Part shown: positions 10,373 to 22,025 of the stretch, piece after piece
Layout of the letters: every line of letters starts with the position of its first letter
Numbering within the stretch: the first letter of the stretch is position 1
DNA from: Notamacropus eugenii
Lineage: Eukaryota; Chordata; Mammalia; Diprotodontia; Macropodidae
Length of the DNA: 64,000 nucleotides
Reading direction: 5' to 3'
NCBI RefSeq assembly: GCF_028372415.1
Contig: NC_092875.1
Span: forward strand, 148,138,856-148,202,855
The notes under the pieces: model-generated
What the model saw: only the letters and a program-made list of their open reading frames with translations
Database searches by the model: none
Told to the model about the DNA's origin: nothing
Translations under genes and position numbers: made by a program

Positions 10373-10845
10373 TAATAGGCACTAGAGTTACTACAATACT
10401 CTTTCTACTCTTGGACACAGTAGACACACCAGTGTTGTTATCACCTCTAACCTTCACCCCAAAGTTCAGGTTGCTCTGCACACCATGAAGCAAATGTTTA
10501 TTTGGTACCCTTTAGGAAAGTTTGAAAATGCTGGTCACTCATCTACCCTCACTGAAGCTTCCTCCTCATATTCCCTAGGCAGTGGAAATTTCAAAAACAT
10601 CTAAAATGGCTATCAAAGACAACCTTAAATTTCTAGTGGAAGCAGGGCAGGGAACTGGAGAAACCTCCAGGAAGGCTAGAGCAGGGCCAAGAGGTGGCCC
10701 AGCAAGCGAAAAGGCACGGCTGGGATTAAATCTCTTTCTGACGGTATCTCACCCAGTCAGAATCAAGACAAGAATGGTGCTGACACTTTCTCATCTTGCC
10801 AATTTGTCTTCTTACACTAAAAAGAGGCATACATGAAACAGGAAT

Positions 10846-10922
10846 CCCCAATAGGTTTGCCTTTTCTCCTCTTTGTCTGACTCTTTCCTCTCTAGTCAGT
10901 CCATAGGCAGGACATTGGATAG
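10846..10922 (+). repeat. segment related to the retroposon body at 9.9 kb
   Basis: Text ggtttgccttttctcctctt, tgactctttcctctctagtc and aggcaggacattgga aligns with 9930-10006 except for a gap of about 17 bases. Its origin is unknown. Confidence 0.75.
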
Positions 10923-11429
10923 AATTTGAGGGGAGATGGGAGAGAAAAGGCAAGAAAGACTTTAAAAATAGAGGACACAGTCCCTGCCTTAGAGTTTCTA
11001 GTCTAGCTGGGGAAACCAAGCCGGTGTGAGGTCATGTGCAAGCCAGGCCAAGTTAGCACAGGCCTCTTCTGGAGATGTATAGCACAGAACTGAGCACTAA
11101 TAAACAGAAGTCTCTTTTTCTTTCCTTCCTTTTAACAGCACAACTCTGCTTACTCATCTGATCTCAGACTGTATCCTTCCTCTAAGTACAGACTTTAAGC
11201 TTGGATCATTGCTTGGCTGAAAGCCACACTTGGGAATGAGGACCAGTTTCTCTTAATCCCAACTCAAGCCGGAATTTCATCCAAGGATTGGACACCCCTG
11301 AAGCAGAAGCAGTCACAGTGGGCATAACTAGAAGCCAAGGTAGCTTTGAGTCCAAAGGGCAGCTGATGTCTAACACATAAATGTTGAGTTTAAATGTTGG
11401 ATTATTTGATATCTGAGTGAGAGTCAGCC
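10923..11429. other. no gene or recognised repeat
   Basis: Unassigned intergenic sequence. Confidence 0.45.
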
Positions 11430-11790
11430 TAACCCTTTTAAAATTATTTTACTTTCTTTTTCAATTAGTAAGCATTTACTTTCTCTCCTCATTGAAAAAA
11501 AGAAAACCTGTATAATAAATATGCATTGTCAAGCCAAACAAAGGCCCACATTATTCATCTCCACAAATACACCTCATTCTGTATTTTGAATCCATCACCT
11601 CAGGAGGTAGAAAGCACTCTTTATCAGAAGTCCTTCGGAATCATGGTTGGTCATTACATTAATCATACTTTTTAAGTCTTTCATAGTTACTTGTCTTTAT
11701 GGTATTATTGTAAAAAGTATTCTCCTGGTTTTGCTCACTTCGCTCTGTATCAGTGTATGTGTGTCTTCCAAGGATTCTCTGAAACCATCC
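11430..11790 (-). mobile_element. L1 3' region, minus strand
   Basis: Antisense L1 3' UTR text: gtagaaagcactctttatca, agtccttcggaatcatgg, tctcctggttttgctcactt and tctgaaaccatccc, which is collinear with the same L1 family seen forward at 14.2-15.0 kb. Both ends are diffuse. Confidence 0.65.
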
Positions 11791-12149
11791 CTTTCACCAC
11801 TTCTCCTGCTTCCTGCCCCTTTCTTCTCCCTCAGTCACAGCTTCAGTCCTATCCTTTTGTAACTCCTTTTGTAACATATCCAATTCACTTCCTGATGTTG
11901 GTATCCAGTCTCCTACCATCATTGGCAACTGCTCCAGGGGATTTTGTTATTGTCTCACTCTCTGTTTCCTGGGAAATATATAGGACCTCCCAAGATGAAA
12001 AGTGACTAAGGAATCACTTTATAGCTTCAAGGAAAGCAAAAAGACAAATGACAAAGGGGGAGACTCCAGCAGATCTCCCCTATCTCAGCACTCAGAAAGA
12101 GCTCTTTCTTTCATGTTGAAAAAAAAAAGTGTATGAGGAGATTGTCTCC

Positions 12150-12275
12150 TCACAATTGGTATGGTCCTCACATTTATATGGTGTTGCAAGGTTTGCAAAG
12201 TACCTTTCTCACAGTATTGTCTCCATTTTACTGATGAGGAAACTGAGTCCCTGAGAGGTTAAGGGGAGTCACCCA
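12150..12275 (-). mobile_element. MIR, minus strand
   Basis: Text caaggtttgcaaagtacctt, tctccattttactgatgagg and aactgagtccctgagaggtt. Confidence 0.65.
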
Positions 12276-12284
12276 ATACCATGG

Positions 12285-12475
12285 AAATGATGCAGGATTT
12301 GGGATCAGAAGACCTAAATTCAAGCCTTACTTTACCATTGACTACTTGTGAGATCTTAGGCAAACCATTTGATAGATCTAAGCCTCAGTTTCTTTATCTG
12401 TAAAATAAAAAAAGAAATCAAATTAAATAGACTCTAAGGTCCCTTCCAGCTCAAAATCTATGATCCCATATCTTG
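12285..12475 (+). mobile_element. MIR-like element, plus strand
   Basis: Text tttgggatcagaagacctaa, gcctcagtttctttatctgt and taaggtcccttccagctca. It follows a minus-strand MIR directly. Confidence 0.65.
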
Positions 12476-13135
12476 CCCATGATACGTAGCTAGTTGGTGT
12501 CAGAGGGCCAGGTCTCCTGACAAATATCAACACTCATCCTGTATTTTTGTAAGTGGGGGACTGACCAAGAAAGGCCCAGTCCCGAGAATCCTTACCACAT
12601 GTGTAAACCTGCTTCTACAAGTTTATGACCAAGTAGGATGAGGAGATGCCTTCATTCATGGTCATCACAAACTTCTAGAAACAGGATCACCGCTTACACA
12701 TGCTCCGAAGACTGAACCATCAGTGGTCAGTTGCATCCCCACCATCTTACAGTTCGGCACAAGGCAAAGGTCATGAATGAAAAAATGACTCAATAATAGC
12801 AACAAAAAGAGGGAAAAGGAAAATTTGAATTTACAAATTCAGAATTAGGCTTTATTTGGCCAATTCTGATCCAACTTGCTAAAAAAACCCAAATAAACAA
12901 GCTAATGAGGTCAACTCTTAAACTTTCTTAATGTTGTGAGTGTCTATGTACCTGAACTAATAACAGTTGAAACAACTGACTTTCCTTTCTGGAGGGCAAA
13001 AGGACTTTAAGGTGAAACTAAAGTGGTCCCAAAAACACTTAGGTCATCATCACTAACTGACACTCATAATAAGGGAGAAGGAAGAAAAAAAGGGAAAAAA
13101 AGAATAAGAAATTTACATGATGACTTTATTTTGAT
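12476..13135. other. no gene or recognised repeat
   Basis: Unassigned, ending in an A-rich stretch next to the RTE-like 3' end. Confidence 0.45.
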
Positions 13136-14025
13136 TGGTTGTTATTGTCCTTTGTTTTCGAAGAGGACCAAAATGACATCACCATGATAAAGTGAAGTTT
13201 CAGTGTGTCTGACTGTGGCTGATCAGACCAATATGAGCTCAGAATGCTCTACCACAGGTTGGGCACAGATAGTCTGTATGAATTTTTGGGGTGGACGCTC
13301 CAAATTTTTGCATCTTGTGTTTACTTTGTGTTATCTCAATTCTGCTTTGCTCAGAGAGCACAGCATCCTTTCTGATGTGGGCATAGCATGCTGAGCAGTC
13401 CTGTGCCAGTATCTCCCATGTTGTACAGTCAAATCTAAAGTTCTTGAGAGAGACCTTCAGAGTGTCCTTGTATCACTTCTTCTGACCACCATGTGATTGC
13501 CTGCCCCATGTGAGTTCTCCATAAAATAGTCTTTTTGGCAAGTGTACATTCTGCATTCAAGCAACGTGGTCAGCACATTGGAATTATGCTCTCTGAAGCA
13601 TAGTTTGAATGCTTGGCAGTTCAGCTCGAGCAAGGACTTCAGTGTCTGGTACCTTATCCTGCCAGGTGATCCTCAAAATCTTCCTAAGACAGTTCAAGTG
13701 GAAGCAATTCAGTTTCCTGGCATGGCATTGATAGACTGTCCATGTTTCACAGGCATACAACAATAAGGTCAGCATAATGGCTCTGTAGATCTTCATTTTG
13801 GTAGTCAGTTTAATACCTCTTCTCTCCCAAACTTTTCTTCAGAGCCTCCCAAACACTGATCTAGCTCTGGCAATGTGTGTATCAACCTCATTGTCAATGT
13901 GTACATCCCTGCAAAGAACACTACCAAGGTAAGTGAACTTATCCACAGCATTCAAAACTTCTCCATTTTCAAAGGTTCCACGTATGGATGTGTGGTGGAG
14001 GCTGATGGAGCACCTGTGTTTATAT
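13136..14025 (-). mobile_element. RTE-like non-LTR retrotransposon, 3' part, minus strand
   Basis: Minus-strand translation gives the end of a reverse transcriptase: [41 protein letters not shown] and [18 protein letters not shown], split by stops and frameshifts. The 3' end (13136-13165 reversed) reads ttttggtcctcttcg then an aacaaaggac tail. It is 5'-truncated near 14,020. The same family recurs on the plus strand at 20.3-21.6 kb. Clade assignment (RTE or RTE-X type) is from memory. Confidence 0.75.
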
Positions 14026-14194
14026 TTAAAAGGAATAGCAAGTTGTACATAATAGATTTGCAGTTTTGTGTGCAATAATCTTTTCTATTTTACTATGTTA
14101 TGAAAATGCTTGTTTTATTCCATAAATTAAAAATAAAATAAAGAAATAAGGAAAATAAAAATAAAAGAAACTAGAAAAAAATAAGTCAGTTTTT

Positions 14195-14960
14195 TAAATT
14201 AATGCACTGTTGGTGGAGTTGTGAATGGATCCAACCATTCTGGAGAACAGTTTGGAACTATGCACAAAGGGTAATCAAACTCTACACACCCTTTGATCCA
14301 GCAATACCACTGCTAGGTCTATATACCAAAAAGATTTTTTAAAAGGGGGTGGGAGGGAGAAGAATCTATTTGTACAAAAATAATTATAGTAGCTCTTCTT
14401 GTAATGGCAAAGAATTGGAAACTGAGGGGACGCCCATCAATTGGGGAACGGTCAAACAAGCTATAGTATATAAATATAATGGAATACTATTGTGCTATAA
14501 GAAATGATGAACAGACAGATTAAAAAAAAGTCTTGAAAGTCTTACATGAACTAATGCAAAGTGAAGAAAGCAGAATCAGGAGAACATTATATACAATAAC
14601 AACAATATTCTACAATGATCAACTATAAATGACCTACTATTCTCAGAAATACAATGATCCAAGACAGTTCCAAAGGACTCATGATGAAAAATATTATCCA
14701 CATCCAGAGAAAGAACTGATAGAGTTTGAAATGCAGATAGAGCATAATATTTTTCACCTTATTTTTTTCATGTTTTTCTTTTGATATGTTTCTTCTTACA
14801 CAATATGACAAATATGGAAATATGTTTTACATGCTTGTATATATATAACCTATGTCTAATTACTTACTGCCTTAGGGAATGGGGAAGTGAGAGAGGGAGG
14901 GAGAAAATTTGGAACTCAAAATAAATTTTTTTAATGAATGTTAAAAATTTTCTTTACATG
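14195..14960 (+). mobile_element. L1 3' end, plus strand
   Basis: The typical marsupial L1 3' region: tggatccaaccattctggag, tttggaactatgc, tttgatccagcaatacc, aattggaaactgaggg, aatggaatactattgtgct, tgaactaatgcaaagtgaag and the terminal aatttggaactcaaaataaa. It is 5'-truncated and has no open frame. Confidence 0.8.
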
Positions 14961-15559
14961 TAATTGGGGGAAATCAAATATTATTTTTTTAAAAGTCACT
15001 TTATATTAAGTTTTATTTAAAGTTGACCAAATACTCTCCTCAAAATAATTCATTTAGTGGTGCTACAAACTACCTGCTTTACAGATGAGAAAAATGAGGC
15101 CCAGAGAGGCAGGCCTAGGACCAAAGGGTTGAAATTGCAGGGAGTTAGACTTTGACTCAATATAAGGAAGTAGTTTTTTTCCTAAAAATCAGATTTTTCT
15201 AACTCCACAAACATTGGAGTTCTTGCCATGTATAAGGTACTGAAGCTATAAAGTAAAAAAAGGAGTTGCTACACTTAAGGAGTTTTCATTCTACAAAAAA
15301 TGGAATGTACTGACTTGGGAGGTAGTTAGGTGGGCTCCCTGTCATTGAAGGTGGTCTAGGAAAGACTGAATGGCCATTTTTCAGGGATTATCATGTAACT
15401 ATGCAGGATCAAAGGTCCAAGGGGGTACTTATCTTCTTCCTCAAAAGGGGCTCTGAGCCAACATTCATGGAATCGAATGAGTCCTGGGAGAGTCTGGCTC
15501 CTAGAAATAATGGTCAAGCTCTTTCTTGGACACTCTGACTTTTTACATCCCTGTCTTAG
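14961..15559. other. no gene recognised
   Basis: It lies between an L1 3' end and an L1 5' end. Short L2-type text occurs near 15,220-15,300. Confidence 0.4.
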
Positions 15560-16743
15560 AGACAAGAAGAGAGTCTTAAAGGGAGAACAGATTCAAGAGG
15601 TGAGAAAAGTAGGAATCAATTTAACTGAGCTTCTCTCCACAAAATTCTAACAGATCTAGAAAATGCAGCAGACTGAATCTTGATGGGAAAAGACAGGAAA
15701 AGTGACAGTGAGTCCTTTGTCCAGTTCAACCTGGCACAGGGAGATAGACGACGAAGTCTTCAGACACTAGGAGCTGGGTCAGGTGAGAAACATGGGGTGC
15801 ATGAAACACTCTAGAGCTTAGGGAGGGGCTGTACACCAGAGCATAAAGTCTCAGATCCATACTGGGGGCACAGCAGAGTAGTGTGATGGTGTCATGTGCC
15901 AACTGGCAGCGCTGTTGCCCATTATGAAGTCTTGGGTCATAGATCTAGGGTGGACTGAGGTCCCCCATGCCAAGCAGTTGGTATTCCTGGTTAGTATACA
16001 GAGAAAAGAGGAAATTTAGAAGGCACAGGAATGTGGCTCAGATCTCAAGTACAAAGCAGGGTCTCACTTCCAACTTCTAGACCTACCTACGGAGTCATAA
16101 CCTGGGCAAGAAGCCTGAATCAAAGGGAGCCCACAATTCTGCTGCTATGAGCCAACAGAGCTTTCCAGATGGCCCATAAGGACAGAGTCCTGCAGCGTCT
16201 TCTGTTGCTCAGACCTAAGCCCAAGTCAGGGCATCTATAGAGCTCAGACCATTGGGACAGCAATCATATTTTGCCTTGGATCAGATCACTTTGGGAGTAC
16301 TGAAAACTTGCAGGTCCCCAGCCTGTCCCCGAGATTCTCGAAAAAGTCAACACACAGGACTCCAGGAGAGTAGTAACAGAAACAACCCAGACCTTCCTTC
16401 CAGAAGCGCCACAGAGTCCAGCCCTGACATTAAGTCCAAAGTCAAGAAGTAGACAGAAAGAATGGGCGAACAACAAAAACAAAAAAAGAACCGCACAATA
16501 ACAATCTATTATGGTGGCAAAAATGCAAAAAGGAGTGATTCCAAAATACCTACAAGCAATGGCTCAGAGGGAAAAAACACCTTAGGCATGGACCAAACGG
16601 AGATTCCTGGAGGAAATGAAGCAAGAGTTCGAGAGGCAGAGACTGGGGGAGAAAGGGAGGGAGAGGGGGAGAGAGGGAGGGGGGGAAGGGAGAGAGAGAC
16701 TGAAAGCAGGGGCGGGGGAGAGAGAGGGAGGGAGGGAGGGAGG

Positions 16744-16841
<98 letters not shown>

Positions 16842-16845
16842 CTTT
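15560..16845 (+). mobile_element. L1 5' end: 5' UTR and start of ORF1, lacking the rest
   Basis: The ATG at 16462 starts MGEQQKQKKNRTITIYYGG, resembling the N-terminus of marsupial L1 ORF1 as I remember it, preceded by a GC-richer 5' UTR-like segment ending aagtcaagaagtagac. Coding similarity fades by about 16,640, where the sequence passes into GGGA and GA repeats. No ORF1 core, ORF2 or 3' end follows. L1 copies usually lose the 5' end, so this one is atypical. The left boundary is approximate. Confidence 0.6.
16656..16838 (+). repeat. (GGGA)n then (GA)n microsatellite
   Basis: An irregular gggaga and gggagg purine run leads into about 45 uninterrupted GA units (16748-16838). It lies at the 3' break of an L1 5'-end fragment. 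Confidence 0.95.
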
Positions 16846-17399
16846 TAAAGTTTAGGTTTGACTCCTGTGTTGGGTTTCCCTAAAAGAGAACAGAAAGGTA
16901 CCCACGCAGTGTACAATGTAATCAGGTACAGAAGAAATATTTATTTCTTCCACATAAAAGAAATACTTAAAATATAATGAATCATAGGCATGCATTTATG
17001 AAAACTTGAACATGAAATCAATAACTTACAACTTCTATCGTACTGTCTTGGGTTGTTGAAACTTGAAATATTATTAAAATAGATAAACAAGGGACATTTA
17101 GTGGTCTGCTGATGAACAGGCACTTTTCCCCTCAGTTCTCTGCTCTCAGAATAACTCTCAAGTTCTATGTGTTCTGGTATTCCAAGCTAAGGTTCAGGCT
17201 CATTCTTCTGCCTACCTACGAGCTCCTTCTTAGAGAAAAAGCATCATTACAGAACCAGCTGAGGGGCTCAAGAGCTCTTCACCTCTGAAACTAACAAAGC
17301 CACTTCCGAGGCTAAAAACAGGTATCTTCGAATCACTGATTTGCTCACCTGGGCTCAGGGAAAGAAATACAAAGCAAGAGAAAGGAAGCTGAATGCTAT
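16846..17399. other. no gene recognised
   Basis: Unassigned sequence after the GA tract. It could be an unidentified retroviral LTR, but no primer-binding site or paired terminal repeat was seen. Confidence 0.35.
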
Positions 17400-17700
17400 T
17401 TCTTGGCTTGAAGTTTGGATTGAGTCAAAGGGCTGCATTTACCTTGTCACCTCTAGCCTGGATTATTGCACTACCTTCTATTGGTCTCCTTGTCCAAGAA
17501 ACTCTAGTGTCTCCCTTGTACCTCTAAGATCAAATTCAAAGCCCTCTGACATTGAAGGCTCTTCACAACCTGACCCCTTTCTACATTTGTGACCTACCTT
17601 TTCTCTCATATATATTATATGGTCTAGTGATACACTGCTCACTGTTCCTCACATATATCAAATTTCCTATCTCCATGCAAAGGCATTTTTTTGTGATAAA
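17400..17700 (+). mobile_element. L2 LINE fragment
   Basis: L2 text: cacctctagcctggattatt, ctattggtctccttgtcc, ttcaaagccctctgacattg and ggctcttcacaacctgac. Confidence 0.7.
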
Positions 17701-17819
17701 ATTATGTTATATGAAATTTTACATATAGATATGACATCATTATGATGCTCAAATTAAATAATTTATACAAAGCCAGAGTGGTGTATAATTATTGCCTGCT
17801 ATTACAATTATCATTGAGA

Positions 17820-18140
17820 ATCAGCATGATTCAGTGGAAAGAACACTCACTTTAGTGTCAGAGGATCTGGGTTCAATTTTTACGTCTGTCATTTAGGATC
17901 AGTGTGACCTTGGGAAACTCGCATACCCTCTCTGGGACTCAGTTTCCTCATCTGTAAAATTGTTAGACTGAGAACAGGGACAATTGTTGGTCTTTCTTTG
18001 TACCCCCTGCCTTTAGCATAGTGCCTGGCATACGGTAGGTGCTATTGACTGACTCTAAGATGAGGAGGTGGGACTCAGTGGCTTCTAAACTTTCCTTCAG
18101 CTCTGAATCTATGGTGCTATGATTATTATGTCCCAAAGCC
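17820..18140 (+). mobile_element. MIR-like element with an L2-type 3' end inserted
   Basis: MIR text (tcagtggaaagaacactcac, gaggatctgggttcaatttt, cagtttcctcatctgtaaaa) is broken at about 17,970 by an L2-like 3' end (gcatagtgcctggcatacgg). It resumes near 18,058 (gatgaggaggtgggactcag). Confidence 0.6.
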
Positions 18141-18359
18141 AAATTTCTCTGACAATTAATTTCACTAGGTCCTTTAGTGAGAGGAAATCTCATATCCATC
18201 AACTTTTACTATAACTGCAAAGCCCAAGAGAGAATAAGGGAAAGTGATTCTGCCCAATTCTTCCCCTTTTAACTCACTTCTGATCAATGACCAGAGGACA
18301 TAAATGTTTACTATTTACCAGAAAGATTCAGGGCAAAAGTGTCACCAGAAGGGTGACAC

Positions 18360-18425
18360 CACACAGGTATCTTTGCCAAGAAAACCCCAAATGGGGTTCC
18401 AGATAGATCATGTCTAACACTTGAA
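18360..18425 (+). mobile_element. CORE-SINE tail fragment
   Basis: Only the tail is left: aggtatctttgccaagaaaa and ccccaaatggggttccag. Confidence 0.5.
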
Positions 18426-18689
18426 GGTTTCCAGCCTCAGATATATACCACAGTGTTCTCTAGCCACAGCTGATCAGTGGGGCTAAGAAGGGAGTCCTGG
18501 ATTACATACATTACAGTAGAATCAAAGAAATTGGAAGAAAGTGAAGTTATATTTTTATAGATATAAAAAGTCTCCATGAAGTCATGTGACTTGCCTAAGA
18601 ACACATAGTTCCTACAAAGCAGGACTTGAATTTCATTCTCTGGAAGATGTTGTAAAAGGAATGCTTGTGGCATGCAGGCAAATGGCCTA

Positions 18690-18850
18690 AATCAACCAAC
18701 TTTTATTAAGCACGTACTATGTGCTGGGTACTAGGCTAATTGGTGGGGCTACAAAAAAGAGGCAAAAGATAATCCTTGTCCTTAAGGAACTCATAGTCTA
18801 TTGGGGGAGACAAAAAAAAAAAAGACAATAAAAAAGCTCAATATAAATCC
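18690..18850 (-). mobile_element. L2-type 3' end, minus strand
   Basis: Text acttttattaagcacgtac, tatgtgctgggtactaggc and ttaaggaactcatagtctat, ending in an A-rich run. Confidence 0.6.
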
Positions 18851-18981
18851 AGTCAGGGTCCTAGGAATCTAGGTTCTCAAATTGGCACCAGCTACCCAGG
18901 GCCATCTTGAACCTGAAGGGACTCAGTCATGGATAGAAGATCTAGATTTAGTGAGTTTCTCAGACAGTACAAATCCTAGAC

Positions 18982-19182
18982 CAGAGATGGGGATCCTGTG
19001 GCCTCAAAGCCCTATGTGGCTCACTAGACGCTCAAGTGCAGCCCTTTGACTGAATCCAAACTTCACAGAACACATCCCTTTAATAAAAGGATTTGTTCTG
19101 TAAAACTTGGACTCAGTAAAAGGGCCACACCCAAGGACCTAGAAGGCCACACATGGCCTTAAAATTGCAGGTTCCCCTCCTG
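18982..19182. mobile_element. 201-bp palindromic hAT-type foldback element
   Basis: The element starts cagagatggggatcctgtgg and ends gcaggttcccctcctg. The two halves are reverse complements of each other over nearly the full length, centred near 19,085. It is flanked by an 8-bp near-identical target duplication, tcctagac (18974-18981) and tcctagat (19183-19190). CAG/CTG ends and an 8-bp duplication fit the hAT superfamily. It has no coding capacity. Confidence 0.8.
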
Positions 19183-19589
19183 TCCTAGATAACATGAAAT
19201 ATCTGCTCAGCAGTCTTACATAGTTGTCTTTACCTCCCAGAACAATGCAATAGGAATGACTGGGTTATCAGTTTGTGTGTCAACTATTTAAAAGACATGT
19301 ACTTTTGTTTGTTATAACTATTTGTTAACACACGTTACATATGTGTACTTCTATCCCTTAAGCAGTCTCATATCTGTTTTGGACACTGAGTACCTATTCA
19401 AGATGGACCTTATTAGTCATTTTTAGAGAAAACTCTTGACATGAATCACATGTCTAAATCTTAAGAAAACTCCAGGGTGGGAACATAACAGAGCCAAAGA
19501 ATGTAACAGAAAGCTGACTTCCTCTCTTTGGGCCAGGGTCTACTAAAGATGAACTACTCAGGGTCCCCCTAGGCCATAGGTTTCACATA

Positions 19590-19685
19590 TACAAATATAT
19601 ATCACATATATGAATGAATGTATATATTTTTATATATGTTCATATATATGTATGTGTGTAAAGATGTGTATATGTAAATGTATGG
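19590..19685 (+). repeat. TA/TG-rich microsatellite
   Basis: Mixed ta, tg and tatg repeats. A second block at 19,935-20,020 is tatg and ca rich. Confidence 0.7.
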
Positions 19686-19935
19686 GCAGGATGATGTTAT
19701 AGTGGATTGAATGCCAGGCCTGGAGTCAAGAAGACTCATCTTCCTGAGTTCAAATCTGGCCTCAGACTCTTACTAGCTGTGTGACCCTGGGCAAATCTCT
19801 TAACACTGTTTGCCTCACTTTCCTCATCTATAAAAATGACCTAGAGAAGAAAATGGCAAACCACACAGGTATCTTTGCCAAGAAAACCCAAATGGGGTCA
19901 TAGAGTCAGACACAACTAAAAACAACTAAACAATA
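19685..19935 (+). mobile_element. CORE-SINE (long form)
   Basis: Text tggagtcaagaagactcatc, gagttcaaatctggcctcag, ttactagctgtgtgaccctg, ggtatctttgccaagaaaac and aaatggggtcatagagtcag, ending in an aacaactaaa tail. Confidence 0.85.
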
Positions 19936-20034
19936 ACACATGTATGTATATGTATATGAGGGTGGGTATACGCATCAGCATACATACATACAAACATACA
20001 CGCACACACATACACACACACTTATAAAATTTTC

Positions 20035-20185
20035 CCCCTCTCATTTTGTAGAAGAGGGAACTGTAGCCCAGACAATCTAAGTGACTAGCTATAATCATAC
20101 AACTAGTGGCAGAACCAGACGGTGAACCCTGATCTTGCTCGTTCCAAACCCAACACAAACCAGTCTACCACACTTTGCTACCTCT
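20035..20185 (-). mobile_element. MIR, minus strand
   Basis: Text ctcattttgtagaagagg, gaactgtagcccagaca and gtgactagctataatcatac. Confidence 0.55.
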
Positions 20186-20309
20186 CAGGATGTGACTAAA
20201 GTAAAGCCTCTTTCCAATCATGCTCTGGCTTCCGCTCCTAAGGAAGACAAGCAAATGAAGCTCTTCCTTAGACACTTAGAGGAAAATGAAAAACATATGT
20301 AAAAATTCA

Positions 20310-21615
20310 TATGCTATCCTAAACATGCCATGAAATTAGTTTCATGACAGCATGCTTACACAGATTTTGGATAAAGGATAATGTTCTTGTGATTTCCCAG
20401 TTACCAGTGGAGGAGAGAAAGGTTGTGTGCTTCTCTCATGCTTTTTAGCATGATGTTTTCAGCAATGTTGTCAGATGCTTTCAAGAAAGACAAAAATGGC
20501 ATCAAGGTTAACTACCACACAAAATTATTTAACTTGATATTATTCAAATTATTTAACTTGAAAAGGCTACAAGTCAAGACCAAAGTGGAGGGAAAATTGG
20601 TGCATGATTTTTTTTGTTTGCAGATGATTGTGCACTCAATACAGTCTCTGAGGCTGAGATGCAACAGAGTATGGATCAGTTCTCTGCCAGTTGTGGTAAT
20701 ATTGGCCTGACAACACCAAGAAAACAGAAGATTTCCCCCAGCCAGTCCTGCACTATCCACATGTGGAATCATCAGTTACAACCGATGGAGAAAATTTGAA
20801 TGTTGTGGATAAGTTCACTTACCTTGGCAGTATACTTTCCAGGGATGTCCCCATAGATGATGAAGTTGACTCATGCATTGTCAAAGCTAGCTCAGTGTTT
20901 GGGAGGCTCCAAAGGAAAGTATGGGAGAAAAGGTATTAGATTGACTGAAACTGAAGGTCTATAGAGCAGTTGTGCTGAACTTCTTGTTATATGCCTGTGA
21001 AACATGGACAGTCTACCAGTGCCATGCCAGGAAACTCAATCACTTCCATTTGAATTGTCTTAGGAAGATTCTAAAGATCACAGGGCAAGATAAGGTATTG
21101 GACATGGTGGTCTTTTTCTTGAGCTAAATTGCCAAGCCTTCAAAGTTAATTTCAGAGAGTGTGATTCCAATGGATTGGCCATGTTGTCCAAATGCCAAGC
21201 AGACACTTGCCTAAAAATCTACTTTACAGAGAACTCACATAAGGCAAGCAGGAGGGCAGGAGAAGCAATACAAAGACACTCTCAAGGTCTCACTGAACAA
21301 CTTTGAAATTAATTGTGTGACATGGGAGACACTGGCATAGAACCACCCTACATGGCATGCCTGCATCAAAGAAGGCACTGTGCTCTACAAGCAAGGCAGA
21401 ATTGCAGTAGCTCAAAAGAAATGTGAGATGTACAAATTTAGAGACATCGCCACTCCAAATGTTCCTGTGCATTGTTTGTGTCCAAACTGGAGTAGAGTCT
21501 TCCAAGCTCATATTGGTCTGATCAGCCACAGTAAGGGCACACTGTATCTTGACTCCTACATGGTGATATCACTTTGGTCCTCTTCAAGAATGAAGGACAA
21601 CCAACCAATCAACCA
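20310..21615 (+). mobile_element. RTE-like non-LTR retrotransposon, 3' 1.3 kb, plus strand
   Basis: Broken frames encode reverse-transcriptase pieces in order: an LFSMMFSAMLSDAF block (20.43 kb), the FADDCALNTVSEAEMQQ catalytic region with the DD pair (20.62 kb), KFTYLGSILSRD-type text (20.81 kb), [13 protein letters not shown] (21.00 kb) and a C-terminal CPNWSRVFQAHIGLISH zinc-knuckle-like segment (21.48 kb). The element ends with tttggtcctcttc and an aaggacaacc tail. Multiple stops and indels show it is dead. Its 3' half is homologous to 13136-14025. Confidence 0.8.
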
Positions 21616-21830
21616 TGAAATTAATAATAGCTAGCATTTATATAGTGCCTGCTATGTGCCAGGCACTAGGCTAAGCACTTTACAAGTATTATTTCATTTG
21701 ACTTCATACCAACCTTGGGAGGTAGGTGCCATTATTATTCCCATTTTTATAGAGGAGGAAAATAAGGCAAATAGAATTAAAGCAACTTGCTAGGATCACA
21801 GAGCTAGTAAGTCTGATTCAGGGAGAGCAG
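21610..21830 (-). mobile_element. MIR, minus strand
   Basis: Text agctagcatttatatagtgc, tatgtgccaggcactaggct, gggaggtaggtgccattatt and ggatcacagagctagtaag. It is nearly full length. Confidence 0.8.
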
Positions 21831-21837
21831 ATTTTAA

Positions 21838-22025
21838 AATCTTAGTATCATAGATCTAAAATCAAAAAGGACCTCAGAAACCATCTAGTATAACTCACAT
21901 TACACCCAGGGAGATTGAAGGGACTTACCCAAGATCACATATGTGTTTTTTGTCAGAGGTTAGATTCAAACCTAGGTATTCTCAGCTCCTAGGTACTCCT
22001 AACTTCTTGGTACTCTTTCCAGGGG
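21838..22025 (-). mobile_element. MIR3-like marsupial element, minus strand
   Basis: Text aaaaaggacctcagaaacca, ttacccaagatcacatatgt and ttagattcaaacctaggta. Confidence 0.55.

Noticed and set aside
11647..12005. Overlapping frames encoding hydrophobic peptides
   Set aside because: They lie on the antisense of an L1 3' region, and the hydrophobicity comes from T-rich codons.
16462..16848. A 128-codon protein with an Arg/Glu-rich tail
   Set aside because: Only the first part resembles L1 ORF1. The rest is translated GA microsatellite.
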